Source: JAPEKQ01 sp964597945 (GTDB taxonomy: Bacteria > Joyebacterota > Joyebacteria > Joyebacterales > Joyebacteraceae). Taken from it: a stretch of DNA of 24,088 bases. The DNA is taken from the NCBI GenBank assembly GCA_964597945.1, contig CAZRAD010000027.1, positions 1-24,088 of the forward strand, in the 5' to 3' direction. A program made the translations under genes and the position numbers. Below, piece by piece: positions 1 to 8,481 of the stretch. Positions within the stretch are counted from its first letter, which is position 1. Each line of letters opens with the position of its first letter. The notes under the pieces were generated by a model that was not told the origin of the DNA, did not search any database, and was given only the letters and a program-made list of their open reading frames with translations.

Positions 1-1
1 C

Positions 2-1873
2 TATCTCTCGGAGATGCTTCGATCGCTCGTGGGCCTGCCCCCCACTCCGAGTATCCCCGGTTCGAACTACATCGTCGTGGTGTTCGCGACCGCCATCTAT
101 CTGTACGGAGGATGGCCGTTTCTCAAAGGGCTGCGCGACGAGCTCGCCGGGAAACAGCCCGGGATGATGACGCTCATCGCGCTGGCGATCACGGTCGCGT
201 ACGGCTACAGCACCGCCGTCGCGCTCGGTCTGCCGGGCAAGGTCTTCTTCTGGGAGCTCGCCACACTGATCGACATCATGCTGGTCGGTCACTGGGTCGA
301 GATGAAGTCGGTCATGGGCGCCTCGTCGGCGCTCGAGGAGCTCGTGAGACTACTTCCCGACACCGCGCACCGGATCGTCGATGGAGGTGTGACGGAGGAC
401 GTACCGATCTCCGAGCTGCAGAGAGGCGACCGGTTCGTGGTGAAGCCCGGTGAGAGGTTCCCTGTTGACGGTCACATCGTAGAGGGTAGGACCAGCGTCG
501 ACGAGTCGATGCTGACAGGCGAGTCGAAGCCGAACGCCAGGGAACCGGACGACGCGGTCGTCGGTGGTTCTCTGAACGGCGACGGCTCCGTGACCGTCGA
601 GGCCGACAAGGTGGGAGAGGAGACCTACCTCAACACCGTGGTCGAAATGGTCAGGGGAGCCCAGGAAACGAAGTCGCGCACGCAGACCATGGCCGACCGG
701 GCCGCGCTCTGGCTCACGGTCGTCGCGATCAGCGCCGGCGCCATCACTCTGACGACCTGGCTCGTCCTGGGTGAGCGGTTCGCGTTCGCCATGGAGCGAA
801 TGGTGACCGTCATGGTGATCACGTGCCCGCACGCGCTCGGGCTTGCGGTCCCTCTCGTCGTGGCCGTCTCGACCTCGCTGGCCGCCGGACGGGGACTGCT
901 TCTGCGCAACCGAGCGCAGTTCGAACAGGCGAGGAACATCGACACCGTGGTCTTCGACAAGACGGGAACGCTCACGGAGGGGACCTTCGGCCTGAGCGCG
1001 ATCGTCACCTTCGGCGGGATGGAGGAGGCCGAGGTGCTCCGCCTGGCGGCCTCACTCGAGAGCCGTTCGGAGCACTCCCTGGCCGCGGGTATCCTTGCGG
1101 GCGCCAGGGAGCGGGACATAGAGATCGCGGAACCGACGGACTTCGAAGCGATCAAGGGCAAGGGCGTTCGCGGAACGGTCGAAGGACAAACCGTGCTCGT
1201 CGTCGGTCCGGGCTACCTTCATGAGGAGGGGTTTGAGGTCGACGAGGAGAAGCTCCGCGAACACCGCGAACAGGGGCGGACGATCAGCTTCGTTCTGGTT
1301 GACGGCAACGCTGTTGGCGCTCTGGCGCTCGGTGACACGATCCGTCGGGAGTCGCGACAGACGATCAGCGAGCTGCACGCGATGGGGATACGCTGCATCA
1401 TGATGACGGGCGACTCGGAGGATGTCGCGAGAGCCGTGGCCGAGGCGCTCGACCTCGACGAGTATATCGCCGGAGTGCTTCCCGACGAGAAGGCGGCTCG
1501 GATCAGAGAGCTTCAGCAGAGCGGGCGGCGCGTGGCCATGACGGGCGACGGGATCAACGACGCGCCTGCGCTGGCGACCGCCGACCTCGGTATCGCCATC
1601 GGCGCAGGAACCGACGTCGCCGTGGAGACGGCCGATGTCGTTCTCGTCGAGAGCGATCCGCGCGATGTGCTCGGTCTTCTCCGGCTGGCCCGCGCGACAC
1701 ACCGCAAGATGGTCCAGAATCTCTTCTGGGCCACCGGATACAACGTCGTGGCCATTCCCCTGGCTGCCGGTGTGCTCGCGGGCAGCGGGATCATCCTGAG
1801 TCCCGCCGTGGGCGCCGTGTTGATGTCGATCAGTACGGTCGTCGTGGCAGTGAACGCGCGGTTGTTGAGGTAG
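2..1873 (+). CDS. copB: CopB-type heavy-metal P1B ATPase, 5' end outside the window
   Basis: P-type ATPase expected to export copper or silver ions across the inner membrane using ATP. The frame is open to the left edge and the residues before the first ATG (14) fit the family, so the gene is cut by the window. Any N-terminal metal-binding or His-rich region is not visible. Numbering from that ATG: actuator TGES at 168-171, membrane motif Cys271-Pro-His (the CPH signature of CopB/P1B-3 pumps rather than CPC of CopA), phosphorylation site DKTGT with Asp315, and hinge TGDGINDAP at 510-518. The nucleotide-binding 'HP' dipeptide reads His354-Ser355. Two final membrane segments lie at about 565-615. 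A disulfide reductase follows 68 nt downstream in the same direction. Family is certain; Cu versus Ag preference is inferred from CPH. Confidence 0.93.
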   Translation, partial: YLSEMLRSLVGLPPTPSIPGSNYIVVVFATAIYLYGGWPFLKGLRDELAGKQPGMMTLIALAITVAYGYSTAVALGLPGKVFFWELATLIDIMLVGHWVEMKSVMGASSALEELVRLLPDTAHRIVDGGVTEDVPISELQRGDRFVVKPGERFPVDGHIVEGRTSVDESMLTGESKPNAREPDDAVVGGSLNGDGSVTVEADKVGEETYLNTVVEMVRGAQETKSRTQTMADRAALWLTVVAISAGAITLTTWLVLGERFAFAMERMVTVMVITCPHALGLAVPLVVAVSTSLAAGRGLLLRNRAQFEQARNIDTVVFDKTGTLTEGTFGLSAIVTFGGMEEAEVLRLAASLESRSEHSLAAGILAGARERDIEIAEPTDFEAIKGKGVRGTVEGQTVLVVGPGYLHEEGFEVDEEKLREHREQGRTISFVLVDGNAVGALALGDTIRRESRQTISELHAMGIRCIMMTGDSEDVARAVAEALDLDEYIAGVLPDEKAARIRELQQSGRRVAMTGDGINDAPALATADLGIAIGAGTDVAVETADVVLVESDPRDVLGLLRLARATHRKMVQNLFWATGYNVVAIPLAAGVLAGSGIILSPAVGAVLMSISTVVVAVNARLLR

Positions 1874-1941
1874 GCGTGGCGGCGCGGAGCCGGTGGCACT
1901 GCGGAGCCGGCACGCACTCCGGGAGAGAGGACGGACTTCTC

Positions 1942-3321
1942 ATGCACGAATACGACATTCTCGTCATCGGTTCGGGGAACGGCGCCCACATCGTAAACCG
2001 AGCGCTCGCCGAAGGCCTCTCGGTCGGCTGGGCGGACCGGGGGCCCTTCGGCGGAACCTGCATGAACGTGGGCTGTGTTCCGTCGAAGATGCTCACGACA
2101 GCGGCCGACAGGGTTCAGGAGATCGAGGAGGCCTCCCGGTTCGGTATCGACGCGGCGGTCCGGGGCGTGGACTTCGATGCCGTCATGGGTCGGATGAGGA
2201 CGGCCGTGGAGCGACGCCGCGAGGCCTTCGCGGAGAGATACCGATCGCGACAGGGACTGGACGTCTACCGTGGAGAGGCTCGGTTCGTCGGTGAACGCAC
2301 CGTTGAGGTGGACGGAGAACGCGCACGCGGGGAGAGGGTGTTCGTCGTCTGCGGAGCAAGGCCGGCCGCACCGCCGGTCGAGGGCCTGGACACCGTCGAC
2401 TTCCTGACGAATGAAACGCTGCTTGAGCTGAGAGAGCTTCCGCCGAGCATGCTCGTGATGGGAGGCGGCTATATCGGCGTCGAGTATGCGCACTTCCTCT
2501 CCGCGATGGGAACCGACGTGACCATCGTGGAGAGAGGCGATAGGCTCGTATCCGCCGAGGAAGAGGCCGTCTCCGAGGTTCTTGAGAGCCGGTTGTCCGA
2601 GCGGATGACGGTCATGACGGGGACCGCGGTGACGTCGGTTCGCAGGGACGGTGACGAGTATGTTGTCGTGTGCGAGAACCGTTCGGATCGGAGGACGACG
2701 GAGCTCCGTGCCGCAGGTCTCCTCGTCGCCGCGGGTCGTAGATCCAATGCGGATACTCTGGATGTGGAGAAGGCTGGGATAACGACCGATGACAAGGGGT
2801 ACATCGACGTCAACGGTTCTCTCAGAACCTCTGCCGTGGGAGTCTGGGCATTCGGTGACGTCATCGGCAGGGGGATGTTCACGCACGTTGCCAACCGAGA
2901 GGTCGACGTTGCGTGGCAGAACAGCACCCACGAGAGCTCGTCCGTCGAGATGAGCTACGATGCGGTCCCGCACGCCGTATTCTCGTGGCCGCAGATAGGG
3001 TCGGTCGGGCTCACCGAGCGTCAGGCGCGCGACGAGGGCAGGGAGCCGGTCGTCGCGACGGTTCGATACGCCGACGTGACCAAGGGAGAGGCCGTCATGG
3101 AGGAAACGGGTTTCGCGAAAGCGGTCATCTCGGCGAAGACCGGCGAGATCCTGGGTTTCCACATCATCGGCCGATCGGCGCCGGTTCTCATCCAGGAGGT
3201 CGTCAACATCATGGCGCGACGCAGCGACGCATCCGAGGTCGCCAGGGCCATGCACGCGTTCCCGACGCTCCCCGAACTCGTAGCCCGGACATTGAAGGCG
3301 GCCGACGAACGTCGCCGATAG
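1942..3321 (+). CDS. FAD-dependent pyridine nucleotide-disulfide oxidoreductase (dihydrolipoamide dehydrogenase / mycothione reductase-like)
   Basis: Class I flavoprotein disulfide reductase of 459 residues, cytoplasmic and expected to work as a homodimer. An N-terminal FAD fold (GSGNGA, 10-15) is followed by the redox-active pair Cys40-x4-Cys45 in GGTCMNVGCVPSK, the NAD(P)-binding GGGYIGVEY at 174-182, a second FAD-contact segment (WAFGDVIG) and the C-terminal dimerisation domain. That domain carries the catalytic His438 and Glu445 (HAFPTLPE). A GTG at 1876 would add 22 residues without family resemblance, so I chose the ATG at 1942, preceded by GGGAGAGAGG. The substrate cannot be read: lipoamide, mycothione-like or glutathione-like disulfides and mercuric ion are all possible. 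There is no MerA N-terminal HMA domain and no Cys pair at the C-terminus, which argues against mercuric reductase. Position after a copper ATPase suggests thiol-redox support during metal stress (inference). Confidence 0.88.
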   Translation: MHEYDILVIGSGNGAHIVNRALAEGLSVGWADRGPFGGTCMNVGCVPSKMLTTAADRVQEIEEASRFGIDAAVRGVDFDAVMGRMRTAVERRREAFAERYRSRQGLDVYRGEARFVGERTVEVDGERARGERVFVVCGARPAAPPVEGLDTVDFLTNETLLELRELPPSMLVMGGGYIGVEYAHFLSAMGTDVTIVERGDRLVSAEEEAVSEVLESRLSERMTVMTGTAVTSVRRDGDEYVVVCENRSDRRTTELRAAGLLVAAGRRSNADTLDVEKAGITTDDKGYIDVNGSLRTSAVGVWAFGDVIGRGMFTHVANREVDVAWQNSTHESSSVEMSYDAVPHAVFSWPQIGSVGLTERQARDEGREPVVATVRYADVTKGEAVMEETGFAKAVISAKTGEILGFHIIGRSAPVLIQEVVNIMARRSDASEVARAMHAFPTLPELVARTLKAADERRR

Positions 3322-3379
3322 GCGCCGACGTCAGTTTCGCGGACTCGTGGATCGACCAACGAAGACGAGGAGGCTCACG

Positions 3380-3637
3380 ATGCCCGGCAGGAAGATGGCC
3401 AGTATCAAGAACGAGCGGCAGTACGAGCGACTGCGCGAGAAGGGCATGAGCAAAGAGAAGGCCGCGCGCATCGCGAACTCGCCCACGAAGAAGACTGCAC
3501 GCAAGGGCGGCAAGCACGAGAAGTACGAACTGTGGACGAAGAAGGAACTCTACGAGAAGGCACGCAGCGTCGGCATCGAGGGTCGCTCAAGGATGTCGAA
3601 AAAGGAACTCATACACGCTCTGAGGAAAGGGCAGTGA
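3380..3637 (+). CDS. Small basic protein with Rho_N/SAP-like C-terminal motif
   Basis: An 85-residue Lys/Arg-rich soluble protein. Residues about 7-35 (KNERQYERLREKGMSKEKAA) resemble a short family in which this block precedes a helix-extended-loop-helix motif. The C-terminal part (WTKKELYEKARSVGIEGRSR and following) looks like the Rho termination factor N-terminal/SAP-type fold that binds nucleic acid or mediates contacts. The start ATG at 3380 has GAGGAGG 6 nt upstream; a GTG at 3347 in frame lacks this. It is convergent with the permease gene that ends at 3689, and I see no clear terminator in the 51 nt between. Function is unknown; a nucleic-acid-associated or stress role is possible but not shown. 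Confidence 0.8.
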   Translation: MPGRKMASIKNERQYERLREKGMSKEKAARIANSPTKKTARKGGKHEKYELWTKKELYEKARSVGIEGRSRMSKKELIHALRKGQ

Positions 3638-3688
3638 AACGGCCCCGCGGCGAGGAGGAGAGAGAACCAGGCGAAGCCGGCACCGAAG

Positions 3689-5971
3689 CTACGCCAGGGC
3701 GCTCTCAAGACCGGAGTCCATGGCGAAGAGACAGGAGGAGCCGGCGGCTTCGAGCAGATCGCGGATCTCGGCGAAGTCGGGTTCATCGCTCATGCAGAGT
3801 ATCGTCAGATCGGCCGTCGGCGAATCGTCCAGGGCTTCCGCGCGCGTTCCCGTCCCGACGAAGACCCCGGCATCCGGCATCCGGGCGGCGGACTGGAGGT
3901 CCGACAGGAATGCCCTTGCCTTCCCGACGTTCTGCTCTCGTCCCGCATTCACACAGATGTTGAGCTTCCCATCCCAGTTCACCGAGAGTTTGTAGCCCGT
4001 CAGCAGGGCGAGATTCGAGCCCGGGAGCTTCATGCTCAGTTCCCAGTCCGGACCTCTCTCGTTGACCCACACGTTCACCGTGTGCTCGAGTCCGAGCCCC
4101 GCCTGCTCATGCTCCGCCAACATGAGAACGCCCAGCTGCTTCTCCTTCGCTCTGGCGATGACGCTCGCCATGTCCTTCTCGCGTCCCTTCGTCGCGGGCA
4201 TTCTCACGAGGAGGATGTTCGGGCGGAACACGGTTCCGCTCATCGCCTCCATGCTGGCCATGAGATTTTCGGCGAACGTCCCGGCCTCAACGACCGTGGA
4301 GGATGTGAACACGCCGGCTTCGCGCAGCGATACCTCATAGCGGGGCAGCGCCTGCTCCAGATCCTCGGCTTTGCCCGGTTCCGCCAGGCCGAGCAGCTTC
4401 GCGGAACCCCGTCGGTAGGCGATGTTTCGAACGAGACGGGAGAGACCCATGAGCTCCTCGGCGCTCTCGGCGGGGACGAGGACGTTCGATCGCCACACCC
4501 GCTCGCTCGGCGCGCCGAGTTGAGAGACCCTCTTCGCCGACCACTCCGCGACCGCCACGAAGAGTCCGCTCCGGACATCGCCGAAGGGAGACTTGAGTTC
4601 CCTGCGCACCAGCAGGGCGTAGAAGGTCAGCACGATGAGGGCCGCGACGATGCTGGCCGCCGGATTCACAATGAACATCACGGCGAAGCTGCCGAGACCG
4701 CCGACGGCGGGGACGAAGATCGGGACGCGAACAAGAGGACGGAAGCTGACGAGCCCGAGACCCTGTTCGAGCAGCACGACCATGTTGATCATCGCGTAGG
4801 TGATGAGAAAGAACATCGTGATGAGCGGGGCGACGATGTTGAGGTCGCGCAGCATGAGCGCTCCGAAGACCACAGCGCCGGTGACGGCGAGAGCGTTGCG
4901 GGGTTCCTTGTTGGAGCCGAGTCGCGCGAACCAGGCCGAGCCCGGCAGAATCCCGTGCTCGCCGAGCGCACTCAGTATCCTCGGCGCGCCGACGATCGAG
5001 GCGAGACCGGACGAGAAGGTTGCGCCCATGAGTCCGGCCAGCACGAGTCTCGGCCATGCGGCGTTGTCGATGAGGGCCGTATAGCTGGTGCGCAGCGTCA
5101 GAGGCGTTGCAGCACGCGCCAGCCAGTACGCGACTCCCAGGTACACGCAGAGACTGACGCCGATGGCGGACAGGGTCCCGATCGGTATGGCCCTCCGGGG
5201 ATTGCGCAGCTCTCCGGACATGTTGACACCCGCCATGATCCCGGTCGCGGCCGGGAAGAACACGGCGAAGACGACCCAGAACGAGACGCCGCCCTCCGGT
5301 GCCTGGGGACCTCCCTGGAAGGCGCCCCACCATTCGATCGGCTCCGTGAGCCCCCCTGAGAACGCGGCCGCGGCGATGGAGACCAGCGAGGCCGCGATCA
5401 CGGCGACGACGGCGAACTGAACCCGGAAGGCGAAGCCCGCACTCACGTATGCGATGACGAAGAGCGCAACGAACACGCCGATATCGACGAGGAGGGGGGA
5501 ATGCGACGGGAAGATCCAGAGCCATCCCGTCCTGAAGCCGAAGACGTAGAGCGCCACGGCCAGCGTCTGGGAGAGATAGAGGGGGGCGCCGATACTGCCG
5601 CCGACCTCAAGACCCAGAGCGTGGGCGATGATGGAGAACGCGCCTCCCGCGCCGACGCGGATATTGGTGACGATCGATGAGAGGGAGAGAGCCGTGAAGA
5701 ACGTCACGCCGAAGGCGATAAGGATGATCAGCCAGGCGCCGGCGAGTCCGGCATTCCCGACCACCCATCCCGCACGCAGGTACATGATCACGCCGAGGAT
5801 CGTGAGGAGGGTCGGTACGAAGACCCCCTCGAACGTCCCGAAGCCGCGTCGTTCGACGCGCTTCTCCTCCCGGACCTGCTCGTCGAGGGTGTCCTCGGGC
5901 TCCACCGGGGGCGACGCATTCGCCGCGTTCGGCGTCCTCTCCTTCTCCGAGGGTGTCTCGTGCTTCGCCAC
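3689..5971 (-). CDS. SLC12-like (cation-chloride cotransporter type) APC-superfamily permease
   Basis: Integral membrane transporter of 760 residues. An N-terminal acidic tail (1-42) leads to GTFEGVFVPTLLTILGVIMY at 45-64, the first-helix pattern characteristic of SLC12 Na-K-Cl/K-Cl cotransporters and their bacterial relatives. About 12 hydrophobic segments run to residue about 450. A soluble domain of about 300 residues follows (about 455-760), like the cytosolic C-terminal domain of this family. The start is GTG at 5971 with AGGAGGG 9 nt upstream. Bacterial members may carry amino acids or inorganic ions, so the substrate is open. A long imperfect inverted repeat lies in the leader (6009-6059). 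It is transcribed alone, convergent with the Rho_N-like gene. Confidence 0.88.
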   Translation of the reverse strand: MAKHETPSEKERTPNAANASPPVEPEDTLDEQVREEKRVERRGFGTFEGVFVPTLLTILGVIMYLRAGWVVGNAGLAGAWLIILIAFGVTFFTALSLSSIVTNIRVGAGGAFSIIAHALGLEVGGSIGAPLYLSQTLAVALYVFGFRTGWLWIFPSHSPLLVDIGVFVALFVIAYVSAGFAFRVQFAVVAVIAASLVSIAAAAFSGGLTEPIEWWGAFQGGPQAPEGGVSFWVVFAVFFPAATGIMAGVNMSGELRNPRRAIPIGTLSAIGVSLCVYLGVAYWLARAATPLTLRTSYTALIDNAAWPRLVLAGLMGATFSSGLASIVGAPRILSALGEHGILPGSAWFARLGSNKEPRNALAVTGAVVFGALMLRDLNIVAPLITMFFLITYAMINMVVLLEQGLGLVSFRPLVRVPIFVPAVGGLGSFAVMFIVNPAASIVAALIVLTFYALLVRRELKSPFGDVRSGLFVAVAEWSAKRVSQLGAPSERVWRSNVLVPAESAEELMGLSRLVRNIAYRRGSAKLLGLAEPGKAEDLEQALPRYEVSLREAGVFTSSTVVEAGTFAENLMASMEAMSGTVFRPNILLVRMPATKGREKDMASVIARAKEKQLGVLMLAEHEQAGLGLEHTVNVWVNERGPDWELSMKLPGSNLALLTGYKLSVNWDGKLNICVNAGREQNVGKARAFLSDLQSAARMPDAGVFVGTGTRAEALDDSPTADLTILCMSDEPDFAEIRDLLEAAGSSCLFAMDSGLESALA

Positions 5972-6008
5972 GAGGGGCAGCCCTCCTGTTGCTGTGATGG
6001 TTCAGCGA

Positions 6009-6059
6009 ATCCGGATCGGCAAGGTCTCGGCCCGTCTTCAGGAAGACGCCGAACCGGAT
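6009..6059 (-). repeat. Imperfect inverted repeat / structured leader upstream of the SLC12-like permease
   Basis: The arms 6009-6020 (ATCCGGATCGGC) and 6048-6059 (GCCGAACCGGAT) are reverse complements at 11 of 12 positions. A nested perfect 7-bp stem lies inside (6033-6039 with 6042-6048, loop AG). It starts 38 nt upstream of the GTG start on the minus strand, so it would be a structured 5' leader or a repressor-type palindrome. No known riboswitch consensus is recognised. Confidence 0.5.
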
Positions 6060-6212
6060 CCCCCGAGCCGGGCTGAACGGACGATGGCGATCAGCTTCGT
6101 CAGAATATCATATGGAGGCGGGATTGGCGAGGCGTCCCGCCGCGCCGGGAGAGGCTGTGCGATCCGAACCTCCATCTTTCCGACGCCTTCGTATCCGCCA
6201 GCACGACTCGGC

Positions 6213-6242
6213 TTGATGTCCGGAACATCCGCATGGTAGCTT
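6213..6242 (+). promoter_or_regulatory. Candidate promoter for the SIMPL-permease-peptidase run
   Basis: TTGATG (6213-6218) and TAGCTT (6237-6242) with an 18-nt spacer lie 43 nt before the SIMPL start. The -10 is a weak match, so this is tentative. Confidence 0.3.
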
Positions 6243-6285
6243 GATTTTCGGACTGTCAATTGGTCACAAGACGAGGAGGAATGCG

Positions 6286-7008
6286 ATGATCGGCGACCAG
6301 CGCGATCGCGGTGCTTTGACTCTCGGTGCGCTCCTCTGTATCGGCCTGATCCTGCTCGGGCTCTTCATATCACAGGGAGTCGTGAAGCTCCGGGCCCTTG
6401 ATCGTGTGGTGACCGTGAAGGGTCTCTCCGAACGCGAGGTGCCGGCCGACATCGCCATCTGGCCTATCAAGTTCAGCGATGCGGGCAATGACCTTGGGGC
6501 CCTCTACACGAGTATTCAGAAGAAGAACGCTCGAGTGGTGGCTTTTCTCGAGGACGGCGGGTTCAGCGACGACGAGATCTCCGTATCCGTGCCCTCGATC
6601 AACGACCGGCAGGCGCAGGGCTACGGCGGCTCCCAGCCGGCGGAGTTCCGCTACTACGGCAGCTCGATCATCACGGTCTACTCGACACAGGTGGATGTTG
6701 TCCGACAGGCGATGTCAAGGATGGTGGACCTCGGGAAACAGGGGATAGCGATCAGCGGACAGGAGTACGATGCTCGGACCGAGTTCCTCTACACCGGACT
6801 CAACGACATCAAGCCCGAGATGATCGAGGAGGCCACGAGGAACGCGAGGGAGGTGGCCGAGAAGTTCGCCGAGGATTCGCAGAGCCGCCTGGGCAAGATC
6901 AAGACGGCGCAGCAGGGGCAGTTCTCGATCAACGATCGTGACAGTACGACGCCGCACATCAAGAAGGTCCGGGTCGTCTCGACGATCACATACTACCTGG
7001 CTGATTAG
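6286..7008 (+). CDS. SIMPL-domain (DUF541) membrane-anchored protein
   Basis: A 240-residue protein with one N-terminal hydrophobic segment (about 9-31) acting as a signal anchor, followed by a SIMPL/DUF541 domain to the C-terminus. The domain opens with VVTVKGLSEREVPADIAIWP, the usual SIMPL beginning, and ends with a hydrophobic strand (RVVSTITYYL). The domain is expected to lie in the periplasm; related proteins form oligomeric ring assemblies and are linked to envelope or oxidative stress, without a known enzymatic activity. The start ATG at 6286 has AGGAGG 6-7 nt upstream; an in-frame TTG at 6241 lacks a ribosome site, and the ATG at 6281 is out of frame. The amino-acid permease follows after 51 nt, probably co-transcribed. 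Confidence 0.85.
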   Translation: MIGDQRDRGALTLGALLCIGLILLGLFISQGVVKLRALDRVVTVKGLSEREVPADIAIWPIKFSDAGNDLGALYTSIQKKNARVVAFLEDGGFSDDEISVSVPSINDRQAQGYGGSQPAEFRYYGSSIITVYSTQVDVVRQAMSRMVDLGKQGIAISGQEYDARTEFLYTGLNDIKPEMIEEATRNAREVAEKFAEDSQSRLGKIKTAQQGQFSINDRDSTTPHIKKVRVVSTITYYLAD

Positions 7009-7059
7009 CGCTGCCGACGAGCGCGGGACGCCACACGCGCGAGCCGAGTTGGAGAGCGG

Positions 7060-8427
7060 ATGACGCCGCAAAGGAACGGGAAGAGCATAGGTCTCTTCGA
7101 GGCCATCTCGATCGGAGTCGGCGGCATGATCGGCGCCGGGATCTTCTCGATTCTGGGCGTCGCCGGTCAGACGGCGGGATCCGGGGTGTGGATCTCATTC
7201 ATCATCGCGGGCATCATCGCACTGCTCTGCACGTACTCCTTCGCCAGGCTCGGTGTGACCTACCCTTCGGCCGGTGGTCCCGTCGAGTTCCTCGTCCAGG
7301 GATTCGGGGGCGGCGTGCTGAGCGGCGGGCTCAACCTCTTGCTCTGGGTCGGGTACATCCTGGCGCTCGCTCTCTACGCCCGAGCGTTCGGTAGCTACGC
7401 GGCGACCTTCTTCTCAAGTGCGCCCTCGCCGGCTCTCGTGCGGGTCCTGGGCACCGGCATCATCGTGTTCTTCACGGGTGTGAATTTCATCGGCGCGAAG
7501 GCCGTCGGTCGCGCGGAGCTTCTCATTGTGGTGATCAAGGTGAGTATTCTGCTGGTGTTCGCCGCCTCGGGGCTTTTCTTCGCGTCGCGCAACGTGGTAG
7601 CGCCGTCGACGTGGCCGTCCCTGCCAACGATCATTCTGGGGGCGGGCGTGGTCTTTCTTGCCTACGAAGGATTCGGGCTCATCACGAATGCGGCGGAGGA
7701 CATGCGCTCGCCGGCGAAGACCCTGCCGCGCGCTCTTTACATCAGCGTTACCTTCACCATTCTCGTCTACGTCGTCGTGTCTCTGGCTGTCCTCGGCAAT
7801 CTCTCGGTTCCCGCGATTGTGGAGGCGAAGGACTACGCGCTGGCGGCGGCCGCGAAGCCGTTCCTCGGCAGCTTCGGCTTCAGGCTCATCACCATCGCGG
7901 CCCTCTTCTCCACGTCCTCGGCGATCAACGCAACCCTCTATGGCGGGGCGAACGTCTGCTACACGATCGCCCGCGACGGTGAACTCCCTCGGTTCTTCGA
8001 ACGGAAGATCTGGGGACGCGGCTCGGAAGGGCTTCTCATCACGGCGGGGCTGGTCATTCTCTTCACGAACGGGTTCGGTCTCGATGGCATCGCCATGATG
8101 GGGAGCGCCTCGTTTCTCATTATCTATGGGGCCGTGAATCTTGCGCACCTCAGGCTGCTCGACAAGACCGGAGCGCGAGCATCGATCATCTGGGCGTCGA
8201 CGATAGGGTGCATCGCCTTTCTCGGGATTCTCGTGCGACACCTCATCACTGCGAACCCCGCCGCGCTCTGGACGCTGGCGAGTATTCTTGCGTTCTGTCT
8301 CGTCGCAGAGTGGGTCTATCGGCGCTTCACGCGACGGACGATCGCTGCGAGGCAGCCCGCAGCCGGAGCGGGCGCGGGACTCGACGAGGGCAGCCAGGTC
8401 CGGGACAGCGAGCGCGGTGGTGAATGA
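7060..8427 (+). CDS. APC-family amino-acid permease
   Basis: Integral membrane transporter of 455 residues with about 12 hydrophobic segments, expected to import amino acids or related compounds with protons or by exchange. The first helix carries the broken-helix signature GVGGMIGAGIFSILG (about 19-33) of APC transporters. The sixth helix region (ILGAGVVFLAYEGFGLITNA, about 191-210) carries the second unwound motif with the Glu common in cationic or neutral amino-acid carriers. The C-terminal tail is hydrophilic and Arg-rich. The start ATG has GGAGAG just upstream. It lies between the SIMPL gene (51 nt gap) and the MtfA-like gene (54 nt gap containing a perfect hairpin). The substrate cannot be read from sequence. 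Confidence 0.9.
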   Translation: MTPQRNGKSIGLFEAISIGVGGMIGAGIFSILGVAGQTAGSGVWISFIIAGIIALLCTYSFARLGVTYPSAGGPVEFLVQGFGGGVLSGGLNLLLWVGYILALALYARAFGSYAATFFSSAPSPALVRVLGTGIIVFFTGVNFIGAKAVGRAELLIVVIKVSILLVFAASGLFFASRNVVAPSTWPSLPTIILGAGVVFLAYEGFGLITNAAEDMRSPAKTLPRALYISVTFTILVYVVVSLAVLGNLSVPAIVEAKDYALAAAAKPFLGSFGFRLITIAALFSTSSAINATLYGGANVCYTIARDGELPRFFERKIWGRGSEGLLITAGLVILFTNGFGLDGIAMMGSASFLIIYGAVNLAHLRLLDKTGARASIIWASTIGCIAFLGILVRHLITANPAALWTLASILAFCLVAEWVYRRFTRRTIAARQPAAGAGAGLDEGSQVRDSERGGE

Positions 8428-8435
8428 TGACGGCG

Positions 8436-8459
8436 CGACGCGACCACTCCGTCGCGTCG
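8436..8459 (+). other. Perfect 8-bp GC-rich hairpin between permease and MtfA-like gene
   Basis: CGACGCGA (8436-8443) and TCGCGTCG (8452-8459) are exact reverse complements around an 8-nt loop. No T-run follows, so it is not a standard intrinsic terminator. It could modulate readthrough or mRNA decay between the two genes. Confidence 0.5.
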
Positions 8460-8481
8460 AATCTCAGGTCGGAGACATCGT

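Larger units (their letters stand above)
5972..6285. other. Divergent intergenic region between SLC12-like permease and SIMPL gene
   Basis: 314 nt with no convincing gene in any frame. It holds the leader of the minus-strand permease, including the inverted repeat at 6009-6059, an AT-richer patch around 6102-6112 that could house the minus-strand -10, and a weak plus-strand promoter candidate near 6213-6242. Nothing else is recognisable. Confidence 0.6.

Noticed and set aside
1513..3255. 580-codon open frame on the minus strand opposite the reductase and ATPase
   Set aside because: It runs antisense to two genes with complete family motifs, and its translation is His/Arg/Asp-rich without any recognisable domain; a GC-rich antisense artefact.
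4082..5359. 425-codon plus-strand frame opposite the SLC12-like permease
   Set aside because: Antisense to a permease with clear membrane helices; its Glu/Arg/His-rich translation is typical of a mirrored hydrophobic gene.
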